From assembly GCA_030544235.1 (NCBI GenBank), contig CM060471.1:8881348-8945347 (forward strand): 64,000 nt of DNA, read 5' to 3'. The notes beneath the pieces were generated by a model, which was given only the letters and a program-made list of their open reading frames with translations, ran no database searches and was not told the DNA's origin. Numbering within the stretch: the first letter of the stretch is position 1; the number at the start of each line of letters is the position of its first letter. The translations under genes and the position numbers were made by a program. Origin of the DNA: Lepturacanthus savala (taxonomy: Eukaryota > Chordata > Actinopteri > Scombriformes > Trichiuridae). Of the stretch, positions 36,213-46,384 are shown one piece after another.

Positions 36213-37577
36213 GTATGTCTGTGTGTCCTTATGTCTGTGTCTCTGTGTGTGTGTCCGTATGCCTGTGTGTGTTTGTGTGTAGTTGTCACATCTGTTTCTG
36301 AACCTTATGAGTCAATTTAAAGCTCTCAATATTCTTATTGTGTCAATAAAAACATATTAATAAATTTGTCATATATAGTGTTGACAGGTTGCAATGTTCT
36401 CATCTGTCACATTATTCTTAACATTTAATTATTGATTGTTCCTGTTACATTTTCAGAGTAAAATTCAAGTATCCAATCAAAACAGAGATTGTGATTCCAG
36501 CTGAGATCAGACAGGACTGAGGCTCCAGCAGCAAACAACTTTATAGAATGTAGACAGGACTGAGTTTTTATCAGCATAATTAGAAAATGTTGTATTAGTT
36601 TTACACTGATTTACTCTTCTGTATTTTATTGATTGTGTATGAACATAATGTACAGCTGTTTCTAGAGTTTAGAGAACCATTAATTTCTTTGTTGATTAAT
36701 CTGATTTTTATTTCATTCATTGATCAGATGTTTGGTTCATAAAATGTTGATCAGTATTTCTCAAAGTGAAAGTTGTCATTCTCACATGTTTTATAAACAG
36801 ACCTGAAGACAGTAGAAAACATCCTGTTAAACATATGATTAATCAATTATCAAAACTGTGGATATTAATCATTAATAACGAGAATCTGATCATTAAAATA
36901 TTTCTAATTACATTTACAAAGAAACTCCTATTGCACTTAATATTGATTATTGATGGCATGTTTAATCTTGTTTGTTCTTAGGAATATTCTGCTGTTGGGG
37001 TTCAGAGGATGAGACTCAATGTGTTGAAGATCTTTGAACATGTGAGGATGTCACCTTCATTTGTTTGGTAAACACTGATCAACATTTTCTCCATTTTATT
37101 GATCTAATGACTGACTGATTAAGAAATGCTGCATGATGCAGTTTCAGCTCTAATCTCAAACCCAATGATCACTGTAAAATCTTCAATTTACTCATACAAA
37201 CAATGTTTGCATCCCTGATAATCGTTTCATCAATAATCTTTGCAGCTGTGGGGGGAAATGTGAGAGGATCAGTAAAGTAATTATCTGAGAGGAACATGAA
37301 CATCTGCATCTGACAGATGTTGAGATAATTAGTGTTGATGATGTCACTAAACTTTTAAAAGTTGTATTCTTCTGATGAACTTTGTCTCTGTCAGATGCAG
37401 TTGTCAGGTCACAGACTGCAAACTCTGATCTGCTGGTGATGATGATGATGATGATGGTGACAGTGATGGTGATGGTGTGAGTGTGTCCTCACCGCTCAGT
37501 TTGGGCTCAGTTTTCCTGCGGCTTCTGTCTTTTCCTCGCAGCCGGGAGAAGGTTCTCTTTAGCAGGGGCTCGGCCAT
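26451..37577 (-). CDS. syde1: Synapse defective 1 homologue, C2-RhoGAP protein
   Basis: Rho GTPase-activating protein of presynaptic assembly and cytoskeletal control. Fourteen coding exons in transcript order: 37577-37493, 32901-32615, 32238-31755, 31665-31330, 31198-31003, 30623-30460, 29376-29263, 29082-28994, 28875-28738, 28555-28429, 28301-28135, 27690-27438, 27327-27019, 26647-26451. All phases agree; total 981 residues against about 735 in human SYDE1. N-terminus MAEPLLKRTFSRLRGKDR and motifs AYLQSLDRSSRAWVL, IWYNPIPEE, LKMKKLPELRRKLSLR, ISRYHLDSS and GYLSDGDSPE are SYDE1 signatures. C2-like region about 425-590, RhoGAP about 596-812 with arginine finger Arg637 (GLYRLCGS) and QNLAVCFGP. 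The C-terminus RELAKQINICL is conserved. The first intron is 4.6 kb. Confidence 0.96.
27841..28042. mobile_element. hAT-like MITE in a syde1 intron
   Basis: One side begins AATGGTTCTCAAAGTGGGCT. The other side, read in reverse complement, begins AGAAGTGGTCAAACTTTTTC. These imperfect inverted ends and the CCCCAAGGGGTCCTGGACAA interior match the widespread vertebrate hAT pattern (CAGTGGTTCTCAAA). The copy is about 200 bp, non-coding and old. It is followed by a short degenerate GTAGTACTA array at 28046-28125. Confidence 0.65.
29377..30459. other. syde1 intron with three repeat remnants
   Basis: This intron contains 29890-30020 (AAGTAACTGTAATTGTTACT and related motifs, the AAGTACTT family in reverse), and 30060-30215 (GGGAAACTGGAAAG, GTGACATGCAGGGTCCAG, GAGACTCAAACTGGGGAC), which resembles a tRNA-derived or dispersed teleost repeat. 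A perfect hairpin at 30262-30309 is listed separately. The rest is AT-rich. Confidence 0.45.
30262..30309. repeat. Perfect 19-bp inverted repeat with 10-base loop
   Basis: AGCTAATGTGAAACATGTT at 30262-30280 is exactly complementary to 30291-30309. The loop is AAACCAGTTG. It lies in syde1 intron 6. It may be a fragment of a mobile element or an RNA hairpin. Confidence 0.9.
32265..32570. repeat. Degenerate minisatellite, unit about 37 bp, in syde1 intron 2
   Basis: About eight imperfect copies of a unit containing GGAGCAGAACAAGAAGAAG and AGCTCAAACTACCA follow each other. The array begins within 35 bases of the acceptor side of exon 3 and ends near exon 2, so it fills almost the whole 376-base intron. 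Confidence 0.8.
33863..33918. repeat. (TG)28 microsatellite
   Basis: Uninterrupted TG dinucleotides in syde1 intron 1. No coding meaning despite open frames. Confidence 0.98.
34523..34690. mobile_element. Teleost MITE-like repeat
   Basis: AGTGGTGGAAAGTAACTAAC, ATTTACTCAAGTACTG, TTGAGGTACTTTGATACT and TACTGCAGTACTTTAACTA follow the known order of a very abundant fish non-autonomous element. Only one end is clear. It lies in syde1 intron 1. Confidence 0.6.
35228..35315. repeat. Short minisatellite, unit about 30 bp
   Basis: Three to four copies of a unit containing ACCTGTCTGTACT and GGTGTAATACC. In syde1 intron 1. No function apparent. Confidence 0.7.
35950..36285. repeat. Compound (TG)n and TCCGTATGTCTG minisatellite
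   Basis: TG runs are regularly interrupted by TCCGTATGTCTGTGTC and TCCTTATGTCTGTGTC. This suggests unequal exchange of a composite unit. Long open frames of Val-Cys or Thr-His across it are repeat artefacts. Lies in syde1 intron 1. Confidence 0.95.
36680..37240. repeat. Scattered ATTAATC/TGATCAG repeat fragments in syde1 intron 1
   Basis: TTGTTGATTAATCTGATTT and GTTCATAAAATGTTGATCAG, later TGATAATCGTTTCATCAATA, belong to the same dispersed family as 21800-21960. They are fragmentary. A (GAT)n tract follows at 37436-37475, next to the exon 1 donor. Confidence 0.45.
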
Positions 37578-37915
37578 GGTGGACCCCGTCCTCCACCTCC
37601 TCCTCCTCCTCCTGCCTGGAGGACCCGGGGAGGAGAATGGAGAGAGTAATCCAGCAGGAGAATAGAGGAGTCGAAGCTCCTTCTCCTTCACTGCTTCATG
37701 TTTTCAGACTCCAGCGTCTCCACTTTAGCAAACTCGCAGACGGAGCTGCAGAACAGGAAATGAATTCCACACATTCTTTCCCAAACTCCCCCTCCTCCTC
37801 CTCCTGTTCCTCCTCCCACTCTCCTCCCTCCACTGCTGCAGGGGAGGTAGGGGGAACGGGCCACAGAGGCTCCTGGGAAATGTAGTGCAGAATTTGCTCT
37901 GCAGTCTCCAAAAAA
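37578..37915 (-). promoter_or_regulatory. syde1: Probable syde1 5'UTR and promoter region
   Basis: The 340 bases upstream of the syde1 ATG are purine-rich on the coding strand (pyrimidine-rich tracts at 37587-37615 and 37790-37835 on the + strand) and GC-richer than the flanks. No TATA box is obvious. Start of transcription cannot be placed from sequence. Confidence 0.4.
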
Positions 37916-38724
37916 AGAAAATGTCCTAAAATGTCAGAAATATGATGAATGAAAGTTGAGATAAAGATGCTGATTCAGCATCCTGATGCCAGAAGAGAAG
38001 CTGAGTCAAGATCAGGATGCAGCTCCAGCTTCAGTGATAGCAGTGATAATAAGAGAAGCTAATAACTTCCCCAGAGATCTGTCTCTCTGTTCCGGGATGA
38101 AACCTTCAAGACAAACTTTATGTCCTCAAACACAATGGAAACAAACACTGCAGCCGTCCACCTGTGGCTTTTAGCCTCTTTCTCCATAATAGAAGCATCT
38201 AAAAATTATTTTTAAAAAATGAGCTCCAATCCTAGTTCTAAATATTGTTGTTGAAGTCTTTAGTTCATTAGATTTGACAAAATAAACTGGTGGTTTAACC
38301 TTGGCATTGATGGCTACATCATCTTATTAAATTTTCAAACATATATAATATTCCATCCTGAGCCAATTATATCTGTGTTTCCCACAATCTAACTCATGTA
38401 GAGCAGCTAAACACATCAACCAGCAGCTGCTGGTCAGAGGATAGTTAATGAGACAAATCAATGAATCAATCAGAAGATAACGGGTAATAAAAAGATCAAA
38501 AAAGACTTGTTGCCGCACCTGACTGATCCTTTACTGCTTCCTTTATTATTTCATTCATTAATAATTTTTTTTTATATAAATAAATGAGAAAATAAATAGA
38601 ACATAATATATCTGGAAATAAACAAATTGTTTACTAAAAATAAATATGTTCAGGAAAGAAAAATAATTCAAAAATTAAAAATAGTCCAATAAATAAATAC
38701 ATTTATATTTTTAATACATTAGTT

Positions 38725-39103
38725 TGCATGTTCTCCCCGTGTCTGCGTGGGTTTTCACCGGGTACTCCGGCTTCCTCCCACAGTCCAAAAACATGCTGAG
38801 GTTAATTGGTAAATTGCCCGTAGGTGTGAGTGTGTGAGTAAATGGTGTGTGTGCCCCATGATTGGCTGGTGACCATCTAGGGCACATGTGTCAAACTGCA
38901 ATCCAGAAGGGCCGGTGTGGGTGCAGGTTTTTGTTCCAACCAAGGAGTCACACACCTGACACACCGGCCCTTCTGGATTGCAGTTTGACACCCCTGATCT
39001 AGGGTGTATCCCTGCCTCTCACCGTAACGTGCTGGGATAGGCTTCAGCAGACCCCTGCGACCCTAATGAGGAATAAGCAGGTATAGAAAATGACTGACTG
39101 AAT
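38725..39103 (+). mobile_element. Dispersed teleost SINE/LINE-tail repeat, interrupted by a MITE
   Basis: GTTTGCATGTTCTCCCCGTG, CTTCCTCCCACAGTCCAAA, TTGCCCGTAGGTGTGAG, GGTGTATCCCTGCCTCTCAC and GGGATAGGCTTCAGCAG occur in the order found in a very common fish repeat. The tail is GAATAAGCAGGTATAGAAAA followed by TGACTGACTGAA. The copy is broken at 38883-38996 by a younger insertion. Confidence 0.8.
38883..38996. mobile_element. 114-bp hAT-type MITE with 8-bp target-site duplication
   Basis: The direct repeat ATCTAGGG occurs at 38875-38882 and 38997-39004. Removing one copy and the insert restores the host repeat (GACCATCTAGGGTGTATCCC). The insert has long terminal inverted repeats of about 37 bp built on GTGTCAAACTGCAATCC and AGAAGGGCCGGTGTG. 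The right end read in reverse begins CAGGGGTGTCAAAC, typical of hAT elements. The element has no coding capacity and is almost entirely terminal repeat. Confidence 0.9.
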
Positions 39104-39149
39104 ACATTATTTTATTCGTAATAAATTAATCTTATTTAACGTGTTAATG

Positions 39150-40640
39150 TCTCATCTCTTCTCCTGCTTTATTCATGGTCGCGGGGGCAGAAGCTTCAGC
39201 AGGGAAGCCTACACTTCTCTCTCTCCTACTACTTCGTCCAGCTGTTCCAGGGGGACCCCAAGGTGTTCCCAGACCAGCTGAGAAAAGTCTCTCCAGCGTG
39301 TCCTGGGTCTTCCCCGGGGCCACCGCCCAGAGGGACATGCCCAAAACACCTCACCAGGGAGGCGTCCAGTAGGCATCCTCACTAGATGCCTCAACTGGCT
39401 CCTCTCGATGTGGAGGAGCAGCAGTTCTACTCTGAGCTCCCTGCGGATGACCAAGCTTCTCACCCTATCTCTAAGGGAGAGCCCAACCACCCTGCGAAGG
39501 AAACTGATTTAAGCTGCTTGCATTCATGATCTCGTTCTTTCGGTCACTATCCAAAGCTCTTGACCATAGGTGAGGGTAGGACCGTAGATTGACTGGTAAA
39601 TCGAGAGCTTCGCCTTTTGGCTCAGCTCCTTCTTCACCACAACAGACTGATGCAGGGACCGCATCACTGCAGACACTGCACCAATCTGCCTGTCAATCTC
39701 CCTCCATCCTCCCCTCATTCATGAACAAGACCCCGAGATACTTGAATTCCTCCACTTGAGGCAGGATCTCATCCCCAACCCGGAGTCAACACTCCACCCT
39801 TTTCCAGTCGAGAACCATGACCTCAGATTTGGAGGTGCTGATCCTCATCCTAGCTGCTTCACACTCAGCTGTGAACTGCTCCAGGTAGAGCTGAAGGTCA
39901 GGGTCTGATAAAGCCTACAGGACCAGATCATCCACAAATAGCAGCGACCCAATCCTGAGGCCACTGAACCGCAGCCTCTCGACACCCTGGCTGCGCCTAG
40001 AAATTCTGTCCATAAAGATAATGAACAGAATCGGTGACAAAGGGCAGCCCTGATGGAGTCCAACCCCCACCGGAAACAAGCATACAGGGACCGGACAGCC
40101 CATGTCAATGGGTCCGGAACCCCATATTCCCCGAGCACCCCCCATAGGGCTCCCCAAGGGACACGGTCGGACAACTTTTCCAAGTCCACAAAACACATGT
40201 AGACTGGTTGGACAAACTCCAATGCACCCTCCAAGACCCTGCTAAGGGTATAGAGTTGTCCACAGTTCCAAGGCCAGGACAAAAAGCACACTGCTCCTAC
40301 TGAATCCGAGGTTCGACTATCTTACAGACCCTCCTCTCCAGTACCCATAAATAGACCTTCCCAGGGAGGCTGAGGAGTGCGATCCCTCTATAGTTGGAGC
40401 ACACTATCTGGTCCCCCTTTTTAAAGAGGGGAACCACTACCCTGGTCTGCCAGTCCAGAGGCACTGCTCCCGATGTCCATGCAATTTTGCAGAGACGTGT
40501 CAACCAAGACAGCCCTACAACATCCAGAGCCTTGAGGAACTCTGGGTGAATCTCATCCATCCATGGGGCCTTGCCGCCGAGGAGCTTTTTGACTACCTCA
40601 ACGATTTCAGCCCTAGAGATAGACGAGCCCACCACACTTT
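39150..40640 (-). mobile_element. 5'-truncated, degenerate LINE with reverse-transcriptase remains
   Basis: Read on the minus strand, conserved reverse-transcriptase blocks appear in order: GGKAPWMDEIHPEF and VVVPLFKKGDQ...CSNYRGIALLSLPGK (40300-40620), CFVDLEKLSDRVPWG (about 40150-40200), GLHQGCPLSPILFIIFMDRI and SLLFVDDLVL (39915-40080), then KLSIYQSIYGPTLTYGQELW (39530-39610) and HIERSQLRHLVRMP (39370-39410). The catalytic motif is FVDD where FADD is usual. Frames shift at least three times, a short piece is missing between the first and second halves, and stop codons occur. It is a dead copy. The clade (Rex1- or RTE-like) was not resolved. Confidence 0.9.
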
Positions 40641-41257
40641 ACATATTTTTATTTGTAAAATATCTTGACTATGGATCATTTTCATTCCACTTCACTTCTT
40701 TGTGTTGGTCTGTCACAAAAAGTCCTAATGAAATACATTTAACTTTGTGGTTGAAACAAGATAAATGTGGAAAAGTGAGTGGGTTAAAGTGTCTGAAGAC
40801 GCTGCTGTAGTTGTGTGATGTTTCCAGTAGATGGTGCAGATCATCCACCATCATCTGCTCAGACACTTCCAGCCTATTTCTGTTTAACCTCTGAACCTCA
40901 GTTGGATTCAGTTGGTGTTTTTATCTATTAATAATTTAAAAGAACAGATTTAAAGAAGCATGTTTTCTGTCTCAGCTTCATTTTCATGTGAAAGTCTGAC
41001 AGTTCAGCAACAAACTGCAGGAAAAAGTAGCTGTAGCTGAGAAAGTAGCTGTGGTCAAAGTGTTGATATGTTCATCAGACTCTGAGTCAGTTTCCCTGTG
41101 TTTAGACAACAGGCTACAGCCAGGGTGACTGAAGGCAGCTGCCAGGCAACTCAGGGACAAATACTTCACCTTCTACTGACTTTCTGAGGACACATACAGT
41201 CTAAAAACAGGTGAGGTCATTGACTCCTACCACAGCCAACAGCCCAAAGCGGCCTAA

Positions 41258-41572
41258 CCTTCACAATAAATGCCCCTAACTCACTCTAATTATTATCTTC
41301 ACAATAAAAGTCCTGTAACTCACCCTCCTTGTCACTTTCACAACAAAAGTCCCATAACTCACTCTACTTGTCACCTTCACAATAAAAGTTATGTATCTCA
41401 CCCTCCTTGTGACTTTCACAATAAAAGTCCTGTAACTCACTTTACTTGTCACCTTCACAATAAAAGACCTGTAACTCACTCAACTTGTCACCTTCACAAT
41501 AAAAGTCCTGTAACTCACTGGACTTGTCACCTTCACAATGAAAGTCCTGTGATTCAGTGTACTTGGCCCCAT
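41258..41572. repeat. 39-bp minisatellite, about eight copies
   Basis: The unit is CTTCACAATAAAAGTCCTGT followed by AACTCACTCTACTTGTCAC (39 bases). Because 39 is divisible by three, a 137-codon frame on + and a 67-codon frame on - stay open through it. The peptides are purely repetitive (NKSPVTH), with no splice or start context, so I treat it as non-coding. Confidence 0.9.
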
Positions 41573-42349
41573 GAGGAGGACAGAACAGACGCTGAAGACA
41601 AGCAGAGGACAAGTCAGCAGATTAAAAACAGGACACGTTGGGTGTGGACATCTGGAGCCGCCAGTCAACCCCGAATCCATTAACCTACTCTGGTAATTAA
41701 TTAAAGACATGTCATGTTCAATTAGAGGAAACTAACCAGTCACAATCATCTTAATTGACCCGATCAGCTGTGTGTGGGGGGGTAAGGGTGTCTTAACTAA
41801 AAGTTCTCTACAATGAACACATTTTAACTCTTTTTAAATCTAACTCAATATTCTACAAACAGACTTGAGCATTAAAAAGAAGGAAGAAACATTTTCATCC
41901 AGCAGGGGGTGTCACACCTCCACAAGAAACTCTTGTGGACGTGTTCTCATCTGAACTTACTGAGGAATGATCTAAATAAAAGTAATGAAAAATCATCTGA
42001 AAAAAATCATCCGAATCTTTCTTTCTGCAATTCTTTAAAACAAACAGGTCAAAATATGAACCCTTATAAATCAGTAGAACAAAACCAAATTATATGAAAG
42101 ATTGTGATTGATTAATAAGTAAAGAGATGACATTTTTATTTCAATGTTTTTTTTTTCACAAATTTCACCAGAAATGTACAGTCTTGACTGTAATGCTGCA
42201 GGCCTTACAGTAAAGATTGAGGGAACCACAGCAAGACGCAGGATCCACTTTTTATCAATATAAAATGTTATTTTTGTTCTTATTTTTTACTCTAATTTTC
42301 TGCAATGTTTTCTGTATTTTATGAATTATATATAAAATAGAATGTGCGG

Positions 42350-42445
42350 CTGCTTCTAAAGCCGCAACTATTTTTGACCAAGACGATTAATTGATTATTG
42401 AAATGGTTTGTGATTAATTAGACTAATGGACTCATTGCATTTGAT
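42350..42445. repeat. Dispersed CGATTAATTGATTA repeat fragment
   Basis: GCCGCAACTATTTTTGACCA followed by AGACGATTAATTGATTATTG matches one end of the teleost DNA-element family also seen at 21800-21960, 19655-19690 and 52130-52210. Confidence 0.5.
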
Positions 42446-42811
42446 TTTTTTTTAGGTTTCATTTGATCATATTTACCATTTTTAATCAATTGGTTTTACC
42501 CTGAAACTCTCATTGCACTAAATATTATTTGTAAATGTCTGAGCTTCATTTCTTCAGTCTCTTGATGACAGTTTATTCTCACAGTATCTAACAGAGGATG
42601 AGAATCTTCTGTGATTTTGGAATCAGATGTTATTTATATTTCCCTCGATGTAATATTGTTGTTTTCCTCCTGAATGAACCAGAAATGACAGAAACACTCA
42701 GACAGAGAGAAACACAAGTATTGATCAGCAGCATCAATTCAATAACTCATGTTTGTCTCTTTTGTTTTCAGCACGAACAATGAACCACGTTTGTCTTTTT
42801 AAATGTGTTGA

Positions 42812-42893
42812 AACATTTAAAATCAGCTGCAGCACATCTATACAACATTAATATTAATGTTGTATAGATGTGCTGCAGCTGGATTTAAATGTT
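42812..42893. repeat. Spacer-free palindrome (58 bp perfect, 82 bp with an indel)
   Basis: CAGCTGCAGCACATCTATAC plus AACATTAAT (42824-42852) is followed directly by its exact reverse complement (42853-42881). Outside this, AACATTTAAAAT and GATTTAAATGTT extend the symmetry to 42812-42893 with one insertion. It can form a cruciform or, if transcribed, a near-perfect hairpin. No coding content. Confidence 0.95.
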
Positions 42894-43629
42894 ATAATCA
42901 GATTTTAATCAGATTTTAAAGCTTCTCAAACTTGTAACATTCTCCCCAAGACAAACGTTTGAGGATAGAAGGATTTAAATATAACAAAGTAAATGTTTGA
43001 GGCATGTTGTTAATTAAAATATAATATATAATAGTTAATCGTTTTATTTGGAGTTTTTGCTCTGATATGAATCACTTAATCTTTATGAATCTGATTCATC
43101 CCACATCATGACACATTTTCACACTAGTATTCAAATCATTTTCAAACTTGCTTTATTACCAAACAAAAAGCAACAGAATGTGTCAGAGAAGCAACAGAGA
43201 TCAGCATCACTGAATCTGGAGCCGCTGATTCTCTCTGTTTCCTCTTGGTGTCGCTATGTCCTCGCTCGCTGATTCTCTGCTGGGACAGAGGGAATTCCCC
43301 AAGCTGGGACAACTGGAATTCCCTCTGCAACACACACACACACACACAATCTGAAAGTGTTTTTCTGTTTCCAGCTGAAGGTCGAGTGCTTTGTTTCCTC
43401 TCGTTTTATTTTCATTTTTCTGGTTCTGGTGTGTTTTTCTTTGTGTTTGCTGCTCGTTGACTGTAACTAGCTGCAGTAGAATCACACAATGGAGTCAAAT
43501 AGAGTCAAACACTGAAGGAGATGAGGACAGGAAGAGAAATCCAAAGAAAACAATAAAAACCAAAGACAAAATCTGAAAGTAAAGCATTATTATTATTATT
43601 AAATATATATAATAAATTAAAAAGAGAAA

Positions 43630-43810
43630 CACCAAACTAAACAAAATAAAAATAGAATCAAGAGCAATACCAAACTAAACAAAATAAAAATAGAATAAAA
43701 AGAGTAAGAACAGAATTAAGCAGAATAAAACAGAAGTCAGTAGAATAGAAGCAGAATAAAAGCAATAAAAACTGAATAAAGCAGAAATCAGCAGAATAAC
43801 AGAATAAAAA
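43630..43810. repeat. A-rich degenerate tandem repeat
   Basis: ACCAAACTAAACAAAATAAA followed by AATAGAAT occurs at about 43631 and again at about 43670. After it come imperfect AGAATAAAA(G/C)CAGAA units to 43810. A low-complexity tract. Confidence 0.7.
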
Positions 43811-44401
43811 ATGTTGTATTTGATGACAAAGGAATAAAATTTGCATTAATCCAGAGATAAAAGTCTAAGACCATTAAAATAGAACATTAAATCTTTTTAC
43901 AAAATCACCCAGTTTGTATTTTTCACCTGAAGCATCAATCAGTTAAATGAGTTAAACATTCATCTTCCAATTTCAGGTCAATCAATTCAAACTGTTTCAA
44001 GCAGTGTGTTTACATGACATTACATTACATTTAATCCAAATCAATTTCAAAGTTCATTGGTATATTGAAGTCAATAATAAAAAAGACTCATCATTTATTT
44101 GGTTAATTTTGAAGTGACGTAGGAAACACAAGTAGTTTTTTTCCGGAGGTTAACACCCCTTTTATGGAATGTATTTATTGATTGGTTATTGATTGATCAG
44201 CTGATGGGACAGTGAAGAAGTCAGCTGTTGTGGTAATACAGCAGCTGACTTCACTGATTCACTGATGATGCAAAGACCCCCACAAAGCATTTCCAATCAC
44301 AATGCGACTTGAGTTGAACGTGTTAAATGGCCTAACATACATGGCTGCCCTTCACTACCATACCACCCTCAGCGCAAACTGCAAACAATACATTCGCCAG
44401 C

Positions 44402-44887
44402 TTCCTTGGCAATGGAAACAGACCCAGATTTTGACTGTATTGTGAAACTTAATCTGAAAAAAACACGTCACCATGATTTGACCAAATCAATACAGCTAAA
44501 AAAAATATATGTACCTCTGTCTTCCACCATGCCACCAAAAAAGGCCAGCAGTAGAGAATTCATCTGCAGACCTTAGGCTACATGTTTCATTTTTACCATG
44601 CAGGAATAAAAATAAAAATACAATTTTAATGCATTGTTCAGTTGAAATGACATGTGACCTATGCAAATGTAAAACAATATTTTCAATAGAAAATGATTAA
44701 ATTTCTGTCTGCTGTGTATAAGCATGTGTGAAAGTTATGTTCTTGAATGTGGTGCTTTTATTTAGGATAATTGTGCATTTTAGCGTTATTAATATTTATT
44801 ATTATTAATTATATCAAGCAGATGCCCACGCACCAAAACAGAAGCACTTTACAGTCAAAATCTGGGTCTATTTCCGTTGCCAAGGAA
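44402..44887. mobile_element. Non-autonomous DNA element with 38-bp terminal inverted repeats
   Basis: TTCCTTGGCAATGGAAACAG plus ACCCAGATTTTGACTGTA at 44402-44439 is the inverted complement of 44850-44887 with only two mismatches. The 410-bp interior has no open frame of note. No target-site duplication could be assigned with certainty, so the true ends may lie slightly outside. Confidence 0.75.
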
Positions 44888-46384
44888 ACATGACGCTCTG
44901 CTTATGGTGCTCTGTGCCATTCAGACCTGACTGAAAACAAAGATGCATTAATGCAAACCGTAGCGATTAAAAATGAAACAAAAGCAAACATTTTTCACAT
45001 CCAACATGGTATCACGAGTTGTTTGGCAGTGTGTCAGTTTAGTTATGGGAAGATGATTTTGTTTTTTCAGCAGAGTGGCTGGTTCATGATTTCATTCATG
45101 ACTGGTGATTTTGAACCCTTTGTGAAAATGATCACTTTTGTTTTATTTTTAAGCTCTACTTTGCATTTGTTTTCACTCTGGTCTGAAGGGCACATCGGGA
45201 AGAGTGTCTTGGACTGTGACGTTTCTTTTTCTTTTTGCTCTCATATATATATATACATATATATACACACACACATATATATGTATATGATAATGTTTGC
45301 AGATATATTATTTTATATTATTATATTATATTATTATTAATACTCCTACATTATTCTTTTTTTGAAGAATGATACGTATAATTATGCAGAGGCCAGTGTG
45401 ATGTATTATGAGAATTATTTACTTATAACAAAAGGTCTTATAATTCATTTATGGTCACTGTGCTTAAAACCCACTAAGTAGAAAAGGGGGAGGGGCTTAG
45501 AATGATAAAATAACGCCACTGGTAATGCTAATGTTCTTCCTACGGAACTGCTACTGCTACACCAGCAAGGAACATGGACAGGTAAATTAACATGTGTCCA
45601 AATGATAAACAATGTTAACCTAATTATGTAATGTAAATTTAGCTAGTTAGCAATAGTCAGTTAATAAAGTTTATATGGTTAATTGTTTATATGGTCAATT
45701 GTTCATAGTTGGTTCATTTAACCTTGACTGTAAGAAAACAACAATCGTATTGTTATATAAAATGGCCTTGTCCTTAATTAGCTGAAACAGGTTAGAAAGA
45801 CATAGTGTTCCATATAGATAGGTAGATTAAAATCATTAATTGTAATTTTTAAAGTTAAATTTTCAAGTTTAAATTGTAATGACTGAAGCTTTGTTAAACA
45901 ACATCTAAGAAAACTGACTAATCACTGATGGAGGTAGAAAAAAACATGAACTGCCAGAATGTAAGATTATTTTAATTGTATTTTTTAGGCTTGGGTAACT
46001 GGGTTTTCACGTTGTTGAAGTTGGTTTCTTTAATATTTATTAAATATTTATTTTAAAAAGAATTTTACTTTGATATTTTATTTATCTGGGAAATTATTTT
46101 TTTACGTTTATCTGTGCATAGCTCCTTTTGTATGTGGTGTCAGGGCGCCATCTTGTGGCGGGACGTGGTTACTATAGTAACTAAATTGTCAGCCTTCCTG
46201 CGTTTTTTTCATCTGCGGTAGGAGTGAAGTCAGCACAAAATAACAAAGAATTAAAATTAGAACTTTATAAAGTCACGAATCGTCCGTGACAGTCTGAAAG
46301 TTGTCTTTCACTTATACTATTTTGGTCGAGTGAAGTTAGCTAGCTAGCTGTGTTAGCTGTTATCGGTTAACTGCAGTGCCTCGC

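Noticed and set aside
35818..36301. Long open frames of Val-Cys-Val (or His-Thr) across 35.8-36.3 kb, one starting with a signal-peptide-like segment
   Set aside because: They are translations of the TG/TATGTCTG array within a syde1 intron. The hydrophobic start at 35818 has no supporting homology and runs straight into the repeat.
39844..40635. Functional reverse transcriptase or retroviral remnant
   Set aside because: Blocks are those of a non-LTR element, there are no LTRs, gag or env; frames are broken several times, so it is a dead LINE.
41258..41572. Possible CRISPR-like direct repeats
   Set aside because: The units are contiguous without unique spacers, in a vertebrate genome; it is a minisatellite. 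The same holds for 32265-32570 and 61560-61860.
41270..41710. 137-codon and 67-codon repetitive proteins
   Set aside because: The frame is open only because the minisatellite unit is 39 bases; no start context, splice sites or known repeats in the peptide.
44951..45340. 129-codon frame MQTVAIKNETKANIFH...
   Set aside because: Ends in low-complexity Tyr-Ile from a TATATA tract, no recognisable domain, no splice or promoter context. Kept as non-coding.
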